Assembly: GCA_944325945.1 (NCBI GenBank)
Contig: CALVBW010000002.1
Coordinates: forward strand, 1 to 56,993
Length of the DNA: 56,993 nucleotides
DNA from: Candidatus Gastranaerophilales bacterium
Lineage (GTDB): Bacteria > Cyanobacteriota > Vampirovibrionia > Gastranaerophilales > Gastranaerophilaceae
Direction of reading: 5' to 3'
Part shown: positions 34,819-42,668 of the stretch, in pieces
Layout of the letters: each line of letters begins with the position of its first letter
Numbering within the stretch: position 1 is the first letter of the stretch
The notes under the pieces: generated by a model
Told to the model about the DNA's origin: nothing
The model's database searches: none
Seen by the model: only the letters and a program-made list of their open reading frames with translations
Position numbers and translations under genes: made by a program

Positions 34819-35976
34819 ATGTTAAAGAGAATTTTTATAATTTTAGGGATATTAGGAGTTTTTGTTCTGTGTGTCTCGGGCTTATTTTTGACCAAAGACT
34901 TTGATAAGCGTGTTGTAATTCAGTTCGCAAGCTGGGGTTCTAAATCCGAGATTGATATTTTAAAGCCTATTTTGAAAGAATTTGAAAATGAAAATCCGGA
35001 TATAAAAGTGGATTTTATGCATATTCCGCAGAATTATTTTCAAAAAATTCATCTGCTTTTCGCGTCAAACACAGCACCGGATGTTATTTTTATTAATAAT
35101 CATTATTTGCCTATGTATGCAAATGCGGGTTTGTTAGAGCCTTTGCAGGCCGATAAAAATTTTTATAAAAAATCATTGGAATCTTTATCCTGGGGAAACA
35201 CTCTATATGCTATACCAAGAGATATTTCCAATCTTGTAATTTTTTATAATAAAGATATTTTTGATAAAAATAATGTTCCGTATCCGAAAGATGGCTGGAC
35301 ATTTAATGAGTTTTTGCAAATTTCACAACGCTTGACGGGTGACGGGATTTTCGGCATAAGTTTTGAAGAAGATATCTTGTTTTATCTGCCTTATTTAATG
35401 AGTGAAGGGGGCGGAATTCTTTCGGATGATCTTTCAAGATTAATTATTGACGATAAAAAAAGTCAAAAAGGTTTGAATTTTTATGCTGATTTAAGAAAAA
35501 AATATCATGTGGCGCCAAAAAAAGAGGAAAGTGCAAGTGCGACTATGGCACAAATGTTTTTGCAGGGTAAACTTGCAATGCATCTTTCCGGACGCTGGCT
35601 GGTGCCTAAGTATCGTGAAGAAGCTAAATTCGATTGGGATATTGTGTTGTTTCCCGAAGGTGATGCCGGTAGTATTGTGCCTCTGGATTCTTCCGGCTGG
35701 GCAATTTCCAAATCTTCAAAGCATAAGATTGAGGCACGTAAGCTGGTAGATTTTTTGGCATCAAAAGAAAGCAGTCAAAAGTTTACACAAAGCGGTTTGA
35801 TTGTGCCTGCAAGACGAGATGTTGCGGAAAGCCCGTATTTTTTGGATAATAAAAAACCCTTGAATTCACGCGTGTTTCTCGAGGTTATTGAAACCTCCAA
35901 GCCGACACCTGTTTCTGTGGATTACAAAGAAATTTTGGATAATTTAAAAGGCAGATTTGAAAAATTGTTTAATTAA
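34819..35976 (+). CDS. ABC transporter solute-binding protein, family 1 (sugar type)
   Basis: 385 residues, 22 bases after the preceding gene. An N-terminal hydrophobic anchor with a Cys (LCVSG) is only a weak lipobox. The body matches the MalE/UgpB class: FASWGSKSEIDILKPILKEFENENPDIKV, FASNTAPDVIFIN, and the later MFLQGKLAMHLSGRWLVPKY. It would capture a sugar or glycerol phosphate in the periplasm. No permease genes are near; an ATPase of the matching MsmK/UgpC type is at 53808. Confidence 0.88.
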   Translation: MLKRIFIILGILGVFVLCVSGLFLTKDFDKRVVIQFASWGSKSEIDILKPILKEFENENPDIKVDFMHIPQNYFQKIHLLFASNTAPDVIFINNHYLPMYANAGLLEPLQADKNFYKKSLESLSWGNTLYAIPRDISNLVIFYNKDIFDKNNVPYPKDGWTFNEFLQISQRLTGDGIFGISFEEDILFYLPYLMSEGGGILSDDLSRLIIDDKKSQKGLNFYADLRKKYHVAPKKEESASATMAQMFLQGKLAMHLSGRWLVPKYREEAKFDWDIVLFPEGDAGSIVPLDSSGWAISKSSKHKIEARKLVDFLASKESSQKFTQSGLIVPARRDVAESPYFLDNKKPLNSRVFLEVIETSKPTPVSVDYKEILDNLKGRFEKLFN

Positions 35977-36199
35977 AAGCCTGCCGGTCAAATAATTTTT
36001 CAAAATCAATATCAAGGGCGTTCATGATTGCAACTATTGTGGTAAGACTTGTATTAACTTCCCCGCGTTCTATTGTTCCGATTACCTGACCATATGATAA
36101 GCCTATTTTTTCGGCAAGTTTTTCCTGAGAAAGCCCTGCCCGATTACGTTCGGCTTTTAAATTTCTGCCAAATTCACGAAGAATGCTGTCTTTTTCCAT
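35969..36199 (-). CDS. XRE-family helix-turn-helix regulator
   Basis: 76 residues, almost entirely a Cro/CI-type DNA-binding domain: RNRAGLSQEKLAEKIGLSYG...IERGEVNTSLTTIV. No second domain. It is divergent from the prepilin at 36305 across 105 bases that hold a consensus promoter and a palindrome, so it may control that gene and itself. No Shine-Dalgarno; TACAAT begins 12 bases before its ATG. Confidence 0.88.
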   Translation of the reverse strand: MEKDSILREFGRNLKAERNRAGLSQEKLAEKIGLSYGQVIGTIERGEVNTSLTTIVAIMNALDIDFEKLFDRQAFN

Positions 36200-36205
36200 A
36201 TGCTA

Positions 36206-36211
36206 ATTGTA
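36206..36211 (-). promoter_or_regulatory. -10 box of the XRE gene, leaderless layout
   Basis: TACAAT on the minus strand begins 12 bases before the XRE ATG at 36199. Confidence 0.55.
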
Positions 36212-36216
36212 GTCAG

Positions 36217-36245
36217 TTGACAAAAAACATTCTACAATATATAAT
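36217..36245 (+). promoter_or_regulatory. Consensus promoter of the prepilin at 36305
   Basis: TTGACA (36217-36222) and TATAAT (36240-36245) match the sigma-70 consensus perfectly at 17-base spacing. Transcription should start near 36252. Confidence 0.88.
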
Positions 36246-36254
36246 TTGTTAAAA

Positions 36255-36270
36255 ACAATAAATATATTGT
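36255..36270. promoter_or_regulatory. Palindrome at the prepilin transcription start, candidate operator
   Basis: ACAATA-AATA-TATTGT lies just past the predicted start site. A repressor bound here would block the strong promoter; the adjacent XRE gene is the obvious candidate. Chance is possible in AT-rich DNA. Confidence 0.4.
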
Positions 36271-36304
36271 CAAATGCAATTTATTTGATTGAAAGGCGGT
36301 ATAG

Positions 36305-36970
36305 ATGAAACGAGGTTTTACATTAGCTGAGGTTTTGATAACTTTAGGTATCATTGGTGTGGTTGCAGCAATGACAATACCGACTTTAGTACAAAATTAT
36401 AAGAAAAAACAGGCAAGTGTTAAACTTAAACGATTTTATAGTATGATGCTTCAGGCTATACAATTGTCAGAAGTGGATAACGGTTCTGCTTTATATTGGG
36501 ATAAAGAGAGTATAGCGCGTAATGAAGATGGTGAAATAGATAATACGGAACAAAAGGCACGTGTCGAAAGATTTTATACAAAATATCTGGCATCATATTT
36601 AAAGTCTGTAAAAATAACATCCAGTCAGTTTCATGAAAATCGTTTGAGGTTTTATTTTCAAGATGGTAGCGTCACAGATATTAATAACGGAGACTGTATT
36701 CATTTTATATATGACATTAATGGGGATAGTTCTCCTAACGTACCAGGTCGTGATCAATTCGGTTTTTTGCTTTGTAACAGTCAATACAATTCCAGTTATC
36801 ATATGTTTTATCCGAATAGAGCGTTCGGTTCTTACAAGCAAGATGAAAAAGATGTTTCTGATCGCGAAAAAGCTTTGCAGGCTTGTAAAGAATTCGCATC
36901 ATATTGTACATTTTTATTAGAACACTACGATAATTGGGAATTTAAAGAAGATTATCCTTACAAGTTGTAA
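36305..36970 (+). CDS. Type IV prepilin-like protein with a normal short leader
   Basis: 221 residues. It starts MKRGFTLAEVLITLGIIGVV, a three-residue MKR before Gly, so this is the only prepilin here with the classic short leader, no homopolymer and no repeat cassette. GGCGG lies upstream of the ATG. The mature domain contains a Cys pair and the DINGDSSPNVPGRDQFGF segment common to these proteins. It has its own consensus promoter and probably an XRE repressor. Expression looks constitutive or repressor-controlled, unlike its tract-containing relatives. Confidence 0.88.
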   Translation: MKRGFTLAEVLITLGIIGVVAAMTIPTLVQNYKKKQASVKLKRFYSMMLQAIQLSEVDNGSALYWDKESIARNEDGEIDNTEQKARVERFYTKYLASYLKSVKITSSQFHENRLRFYFQDGSVTDINNGDCIHFIYDINGDSSPNVPGRDQFGFLLCNSQYNSSYHMFYPNRAFGSYKQDEKDVSDREKALQACKEFASYCTFLLEHYDNWEFKEDYPYKL

Positions 36971-36976
36971 TATTTG

Positions 36977-36985
36977 TGCTAAAAT
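36977..36985 (+). promoter_or_regulatory. Extended -10 of rsmI, leaderless layout
   Basis: TGCTAAAAT has its hexamer starting 12 bases before the rsmI ATG at 36992. No Shine-Dalgarno. Confidence 0.55.
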
Positions 36986-36991
36986 TTTTCT

Positions 36992-37804
36992 ATGAAAGAG
37001 TACGATTTTTATATAGTTCCTACACCTATCGGAAATTTGGGTGATATTACATTACGTGCAATCGAGGTTTTAAGATCTGTCGATGTTATTGCTTGCGAAG
37101 ACAGCAGGGTAACCCAAAAACTTCTTAACCATTTTGATATAAAAACTAAATGTATTTCTTATCATAAATTTAACGAAAAAGAACGTATTGATAAGTTTTT
37201 TGAACTTTTGAACGATGGCAAAAAGATTGCACTTGTATCCGATGCGGGAACCCCTTTGATTTGTGACCCGGGGGCTGTTATTATTGATGAATTAAGAAAA
37301 TCAGGTTTTAGAATTACTGCTTTGCCCGGGGCAAATGCTGTTGTTACATTCCTGTCACAAATTCCCAGAGCGGATGAAAAATTTACATTTGTCGGCTTTT
37401 TACCAAAAACGCAATCTCAAATTGAAGGAATTGTTAATAAATATAAATATTCCGATATTGTTTTTTATGAATCGCCAAATAGAATTATGAAAACATTAGA
37501 ATTTATAAAAGGAGTGCGTCCGGATTGTCATGTCGCTATTGGACGTGAATTGACTAAAGTTTTTGAAGAGATTGTCACGGATGAAATTTCAAAAATTATT
37601 GAATATTTTAATTCCGGTATGATAAAAGGTGAGATAGTCGGCATGGTTTATAGAAAACAAGCTGAAAACACGCTCATTGACCTCGATGACAAAATAAAAA
37701 CTCTGCAGGATAAAAATTTTAAAGCAAAAGATATTTCAATAATTTTGTCCTCACTTTTTGATATTAATAAAAATGATGTCTATAAGCGGGTTTTGGAACT
37801 TTAA
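36992..37804 (+). CDS. rsmI: 16S rRNA (cytidine-2'-O)-methyltransferase
   Basis: SAM-dependent enzyme that 2'-O-methylates C1402 in the 30S decoding centre. 270 residues of the tetrapyrrole-methylase fold, with PTPIGNLGDITLRAIEVL, ACEDSRVTQKLL, SDAGTPLICDPG and GFLPKT in order, as in all RsmI. No ribosome-binding site. Downstream is bamA, which has its own promoter. Confidence 0.96.
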   Translation: MKEYDFYIVPTPIGNLGDITLRAIEVLRSVDVIACEDSRVTQKLLNHFDIKTKCISYHKFNEKERIDKFFELLNDGKKIALVSDAGTPLICDPGAVIIDELRKSGFRITALPGANAVVTFLSQIPRADEKFTFVGFLPKTQSQIEGIVNKYKYSDIVFYESPNRIMKTLEFIKGVRPDCHVAIGRELTKVFEEIVTDEISKIIEYFNSGMIKGEIVGMVYRKQAENTLIDLDDKIKTLQDKNFKAKDISIILSSLFDINKNDVYKRVLEL

Positions 37805-37850
37805 AAAAAGCAATCTAAATGTATGATTTTTCTTTGTTTTTTTAGGGATT

Positions 37851-37861
37851 TGTGATATAAT
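37851..37861 (+). promoter_or_regulatory. Extended -10 of bamA
   Basis: TGTGATATAAT carries an extended -10 (TGaTATAAT, hexamer 37856-37861). The -35 region is poor (TTTGTT). The start is about 30 bases before the TTG. Confidence 0.55.
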
Positions 37862-37900
37862 TTTGTTAAGGATAGTAGAAGTTTTAAGGAATCCGGATTC

Positions 37901-39892
37901 TTGATTTTCCAGAAAAAAATTTATAAATTAATAGTAACCCTATTTTTGCTTTTGGCATTCCCCCTTAATGCTTTTGCGTTTGGTGATTTTTGGGGTAAAA
38001 AAAGTATAGATCCGGATGTTCAGGAAAAACAAGAAATAGAGCAGCAAAGTGAACAGAAAAGTGATGAGGTGAAAAGAGAAACTGAGTCTACCGAGTTACA
38101 CTCTGAATCTGATGCGGAGCAGGCTGTTAATAAAGAAGAAAAAATTATAAAAGATATTGAATTGTATGGTCTGAATGCATTGAGTCCCGAAGATATACTG
38201 GCAAAGATGACTTTACAAAAAGGTTCTGCATATAAAAGAGATATTGTTCAAACGGATTTAAGAACAATCTATCAGCTCGGTTATTTTTCCGAAAATATGA
38301 AGGCTATCCCTGTTAATAATCCTGATGGCACAGTTACTTTAAAAATTATCCTTGAAGAAAATCTTCCGGTTAAAGATTTCACAATCGAAGGAAATACTGT
38401 TGTTGCAACAGAGGAAATTTTAAATTGTCTTTTGCCTATGAAAGGTAAGCCCCAGAATATTGCTCAGATTAATCAGGCAATATATGATATTCAGCAGGTA
38501 TATTCAAATAAAGGCTATATTCTTGCCAGAGTCGAATCAGTAACGGATGACCCCGATGGAACCATCAATATCGCAATAAAAGAAGGTACAATTAATAAAA
38601 TTTTGATTCAAGGGAATGAAAAAACAAAAGACTATGTTATTGAACGTAATGTTTTGACAGAACCCGGCATGATTTATAATGAAAATCTTATAAAAGAAGA
38701 TCTTGTAAGATTATATGCATCTCAGGCATTTAAAGACGTGACAAGAGAGATTGAGCCGACGGTTGAGGATCCGGATTCATATGATGTAACAATAAAAGTT
38801 GAAGAACAGAGAACTGCAAGTATATCTGTCGGCGGCGGTCTTGATACTGTAACAGGTCTTTTCGGATCATTGGGAATTGCAGATAACAACTTCAGAGGCA
38901 GAAATCAGCGATTAGCTTTGAACGGTTTGGTCGGTACAGGTGTAATCTTAAATGACGCATCTGTTAAAGACCATATGAATATTCAGGCGGAATTGAGTTT
39001 CTTTGAACCTTATTTCATTAATTCGGATAATTCTTTGATGACAAAGATATTCTTTAGGGATTTCGGCAGCTATCAGGTACCGCTTGCTATTGAACAAAGA
39101 ATTGGTGCCGAAGCTACTGTTGCACACAGGATAAAAAGTAACAAGCATACAACTGCCACTTTCTCTCTCGGAGTTGAAAATGTAGATGTTCGTGAAGGTG
39201 ATTTTAATAAGATTTCCAGACTTTACAACAAATATAATATTCCGATAAGCGAACGTGCAAACCAGCTTGAAGGCGGATTATTCCTGTCATTGAGTCCGGC
39301 ATTGATTTATGACACACGTGATTCGGCGACCGTCACAAGACGTGGTACACTTGCCAGCATTAGATTTGATGAAGCAATAGGGCTTGACGGATTTGATAAA
39401 ACTCATGGTAAATTAACAGGTATGGTTAAACAGTATATACCTGTAGGTAAAAAATCATCTCTGTCATTTACTGCAAAAGCCGGCGGCAGAATACATGGTG
39501 ATGATATGCCTGAAGTTATGGCATACCGTTTAGGCGGACCTTATACAATAAGAGGTTTTAAAATGAGCGGTGTCGGTACCGGTAATGCTTTTGTAATGGG
39601 GTCTGCGGAATTTGCAACTCCGATACCTTTTGTTGACAGAACAAGAATCAAGTTTCTTAATAATATAAGATTAACGGCATTTGTAGATGCAGGTAAAGTA
39701 TTTGACGGAACTGTTTCCGATACATTATATGACAGACCTATGTATGCTATATCAGCAGGTGTGGGCGTCAAATTATATATTCCGGGAATGGGACCGCTGT
39801 CAGTTGATTATGGTATTCCGCTTACCAATCCGGGCGCCAACGGTTCTGAAAACGGATACTTTACATTTGGTGTAGGCGATTTAATGTATTAA
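37901..39892 (+). CDS. bamA: Outer-membrane assembly protein BamA (Omp85 family)
   Basis: Inserts beta-barrel proteins into the outer membrane. 663 residues. The start is TTG, with AAGGA ten bases before it; no in-frame ATG comes earlier than the mature part. The signal peptide ends near ...NAFAFG. An acidic linker follows (about 35-80), then three POTRA-like units (about 80-310: IKDIELYGLNALSPEDI, VKDFTIEGNTVVATEEI, INKILIQGNEKTKDYV), fewer than the five of E. coli. The barrel has the conserved YRLGGPYTIRGF loop. It leads an operon with the Skp-like gene. TamA is less likely given that neighbour. Confidence 0.92.
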   Translation: MIFQKKIYKLIVTLFLLLAFPLNAFAFGDFWGKKSIDPDVQEKQEIEQQSEQKSDEVKRETESTELHSESDAEQAVNKEEKIIKDIELYGLNALSPEDILAKMTLQKGSAYKRDIVQTDLRTIYQLGYFSENMKAIPVNNPDGTVTLKIILEENLPVKDFTIEGNTVVATEEILNCLLPMKGKPQNIAQINQAIYDIQQVYSNKGYILARVESVTDDPDGTINIAIKEGTINKILIQGNEKTKDYVIERNVLTEPGMIYNENLIKEDLVRLYASQAFKDVTREIEPTVEDPDSYDVTIKVEEQRTASISVGGGLDTVTGLFGSLGIADNNFRGRNQRLALNGLVGTGVILNDASVKDHMNIQAELSFFEPYFINSDNSLMTKIFFRDFGSYQVPLAIEQRIGAEATVAHRIKSNKHTTATFSLGVENVDVREGDFNKISRLYNKYNIPISERANQLEGGLFLSLSPALIYDTRDSATVTRRGTLASIRFDEAIGLDGFDKTHGKLTGMVKQYIPVGKKSSLSFTAKAGGRIHGDDMPEVMAYRLGGPYTIRGFKMSGVGTGNAFVMGSAEFATPIPFVDRTRIKFLNNIRLTAFVDAGKVFDGTVSDTLYDRPMYAISAGVGVKLYIPGMGPLSVDYGIPLTNPGANGSENGYFTFGVGDLMY

Positions 39893-39908
39893 TATGGAGG
39901 ATTATAAC

Positions 39909-40367
39909 ATGAAAAAATTGAAATTAGCGACGTTGACGGCACTTTTAGCTGTGTTTGCCGCATTAACAATGAAGGCGGAAGCTGCAGGTATTGGTTTTAT
40001 TGATTACCAGAAAGTGCAGGAAAATTATTCTTTTGCAATTCAAGCTGTTAAAGAAGTTGAGGCAAAAGGTCTTGAACTCCAGCAGTATATGCTTGATAAA
40101 GACAAGCAGTACAAATCTTTAGATACTCCTATTAAAAGACAAAATTTTGAGGACTCAACTAAGAAAGAATTCAAAGCAAAAGAAGAAGCTTTCTTAAAAT
40201 TAAAAATGTCTAAAGAAGAACAGATTTACAAAAAAATACAGGCTGCAACAAAAGATGTTATGGTAGAACAAAAGCTTGATGCAATTGTAGACTTTAGAGT
40301 AATGTTTGTAGGCGGTCTGGATGTTACTGATCTTGTTATCCAAAAACTTAAAAACGGCAAATACTAA
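39909..40367 (+). CDS. Skp/OmpH-family periplasmic chaperone
   Basis: Holds unfolded outer-membrane proteins on the way to BamA. The ATG at 39909 is chosen because GGAGG lies eight bases before it; an ATG at 39894 in frame contains that site. 152 residues: a signal peptide ending AEAAG, then GIGFIDYQKVQENY and a long charged coiled-coil region, ending AIVDFRVMFVGGLDVTDLVIQKL as in OmpH. It follows bamA by 16 bases. Confidence 0.9.
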   Translation: MKKLKLATLTALLAVFAALTMKAEAAGIGFIDYQKVQENYSFAIQAVKEVEAKGLELQQYMLDKDKQYKSLDTPIKRQNFEDSTKKEFKAKEEAFLKLKMSKEEQIYKKIQAATKDVMVEQKLDAIVDFRVMFVGGLDVTDLVIQKLKNGKY

Positions 40368-40381
40368 TTTAAGGAGCAGAT

Positions 40382-41158
40382 ATGAATTATTCCCAAAACG
40401 GTGAACAGTATCATATAGGATTAAAAGAAGGCGATGTCGGCAAATATGTAATTTTGCCGGGTGACCCGAAACGCTGCAAAAAAATTGCAGAATATTTTGA
40501 TGATGCAAAACTTGTCGCCGATAGAAGGGAATATACTACATATACCGGTTTTTTAAACGGAGAAAAGGTCAGCGTAACATCTACCGGTATAGGCGGACCT
40601 TCAGCTGCAATTGCTATGCAGGAACTGGTGAACATCGGCGCAGATACATTTATCAGAGTCGGTACCTGCGGAGGTATTGATGTTGACGTAAAGGGTGGTG
40701 ATGTGGTTATTGCAACGGGTGCTGTTCGTATGGAAGGCACAAGCAAAGAATATGCACCCGTTGAATTTCCGGCGGTGGCGAATTTAGAGGTTACAAATTC
40801 GCTTGTGAATGCCGCAAAAAACTTAAGATATACTATCCATACAGGAGTTGTTCAGTGTAAAGATTCTTTTTACGGTCAGCATAATCCGGATGTTATGCCT
40901 GTAAGTTATGAACTTAACAATAAATGGGAAGCCTGGAAACGTCTCGGGTGTCTCGCATCTGAAATGGAATCCGCGGCACTTTTTGTTGTTGCAAGTTTTT
41001 TAAAAGTTAAAGCAGGGTCTGTATTTTTGACCGTTGCAAATCAGGAAAGAGAAAAATTAAAACTGGAAAATCCGGTTGTTCATGATACCGAAAAAGCTAT
41101 TAAAACGGCTGTTGAAGCATTAAAAATTCTTATTGCAAGTGATAAAAATAAGGAATAA
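40382..41158 (+). CDS. udp: Uridine/purine nucleoside phosphorylase
   Basis: Splits nucleosides with phosphate for salvage. 258 residues of the NP-I family: [38 protein letters not shown], and the substrate-binding EMESAALF. The overall pattern is closest to uridine phosphorylase. TAAGGAG precedes the ATG. It follows the Skp-like gene by 14 bases and may share its transcript. Confidence 0.9.
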   Translation: MNYSQNGEQYHIGLKEGDVGKYVILPGDPKRCKKIAEYFDDAKLVADRREYTTYTGFLNGEKVSVTSTGIGGPSAAIAMQELVNIGADTFIRVGTCGGIDVDVKGGDVVIATGAVRMEGTSKEYAPVEFPAVANLEVTNSLVNAAKNLRYTIHTGVVQCKDSFYGQHNPDVMPVSYELNNKWEAWKRLGCLASEMESAALFVVASFLKVKAGSVFLTVANQEREKLKLENPVVHDTEKAIKTAVEALKILIASDKNKE

Positions 41159-41163
41159 AAATT

Positions 41164-42636
41164 ATGTTTAACAAAAATAAAATGCAGTATGTTGTAAAAA
41201 CTTGTTCAGGTGAAAATGTTCAAGATTTACAAAATTTATTAAATGAAATGTCTATGAACGGCTGGGAATTGTACAGTATGCAAGAAGTCGAGTCTGATGA
41301 AGGATTTGTTTACAACTGCATTTTTATGACAGAAGCAAAATCTTCCGGCGATAGTGATAATGCGGATGTAATTAATATATCTACATTTAAAAGCCAGATG
41401 GAAAAGATGCTTTCCCCGAAACTTACTCCTTATGAAACATGTCTTGAAATTCAATCAAAAATTCGTCATCAAAAAGATAAAATAGCTAAAATTAAGCTCG
41501 AATTGGACGGTGCGGATCCTTCAAGCAGAAAGAAACTTAATGATAAGATATCCGGCGGTTTGAAAGAACTTGAAGATTTAAAATTGAAGCTTGCAAAAGC
41601 AATTTCACCGGATGTTATGTTCTCTAAACTCGGAGAAGAAAAACTTTCTATAAATTTAAGCGAAGAACTTTTGGGCTATGTTGATGAAGACAGAGATTCA
41701 CAGGAAGAAGAACTTATTGCTGAAACAGTGAAATCAAGATTGAAATTAACCGAAGAAATCGGATATGTTATCCCGAAAATTATTTTTAAAGATGATGAAA
41801 CACTTAATCCTTTTGAATTTTGTATAAAAGTACGGGGGATGGATGTATTTAAAGCTATGATTTATCCTGATCATTTAATGTTTTTCAGTGATGAATTAAA
41901 GCTCGAAAAGAAAATTAAAAATTCAATATTTGATATAGATAAAATTACAGGCAGAAAAATTGTCTGGCTGCCTAAAGATAAGACAAAAGATTTTTGGTAT
42001 CACGGGCTCATGGGATCCGAATATATTGCCAGAGCACTTGAATATGTCGCTGTAAAATACGTTGATGAACTTTTGGATTATGAAGATTTAGATAAATATC
42101 TGGGAATAGTAAATAATTTCAATCCATTTTTGGTAGAAAATGTTGTGCCTGATTTTATATCACTAGCTGATTTAAGGTTTATACTGACAAGTTTAATAAG
42201 AGAAAGAGTTTCTATAAAAGATATAATTTATATTTTTGAAAAAATTAATGATTATGCAGAAGACAGTATGAAATCAGATTTGTTGAAAAAGATTAGACTT
42301 TCGCTTGCAAATAAGATTTGCAAAAAATATGAAAACCCGGATGGCTCAATAAGTGTTTTTGAATTGTCAGACAAAACGTATGAAGAAATTCTTATGAATT
42401 TTGAAGACGGTGAGGATGCCGTTGTTAAGATTGATGGTGAATTCGCAGAAAATCTGGCTGATAAAATTATAAAAAAATCAAAAAAACTCGGTATTGATAC
42501 ACCGAAACTTATTGTTCCAATGGACTACAGACAGTTGTTTTTCGGGCTTTTATCTTTGTATATAAATAATATTGTGGTTCTTGCAAACGAAGAAATCGGA
42601 TGTAATTATAAACTGGAAATTTTGGGAGAAATTTAG
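41164..42636 (+). CDS. DUF4177-like protein with a large unknown C-terminal region
   Basis: 490 residues, five bases after udp, with AAGGA before the ATG. The first 60 residues (YVVKTCSGENVQDLQNLLNE...GWELYSMQEVE) resemble DUF4177, a small domain of unknown function. A charged helical stretch follows (about 80-145). The remainder (from about 165) has conserved-looking blocks such as GRKIVWLPKD and LVENVVPDFISLADLRFIL. The latter recalls FlhA/type III export gate C-terminal text (VVPDLVSLSDIQRVLQNLLREGVSI), so an FlhA-C-like fold is possible. Soluble; no membrane segment. Confidence 0.6.
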   Translation: MFNKNKMQYVVKTCSGENVQDLQNLLNEMSMNGWELYSMQEVESDEGFVYNCIFMTEAKSSGDSDNADVINISTFKSQMEKMLSPKLTPYETCLEIQSKIRHQKDKIAKIKLELDGADPSSRKKLNDKISGGLKELEDLKLKLAKAISPDVMFSKLGEEKLSINLSEELLGYVDEDRDSQEEELIAETVKSRLKLTEEIGYVIPKIIFKDDETLNPFEFCIKVRGMDVFKAMIYPDHLMFFSDELKLEKKIKNSIFDIDKITGRKIVWLPKDKTKDFWYHGLMGSEYIARALEYVAVKYVDELLDYEDLDKYLGIVNNFNPFLVENVVPDFISLADLRFILTSLIRERVSIKDIIYIFEKINDYAEDSMKSDLLKKIRLSLANKICKKYENPDGSISVFELSDKTYEEILMNFEDGEDAVVKIDGEFAENLADKIIKKSKKLGIDTPKLIVPMDYRQLFFGLLSLYINNIVVLANEEIGCNYKLEILGEI

Positions 42637-42668
42637 CAAAAAAAATTGTTTTTGAATTTTAAAATAGT

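Noticed and set aside
36663-36920. A second gene inside the prepilin at 36305
   Set aside because: It lies fully within the prepilin in another frame, with no ribosome-binding site and unlikely composition.
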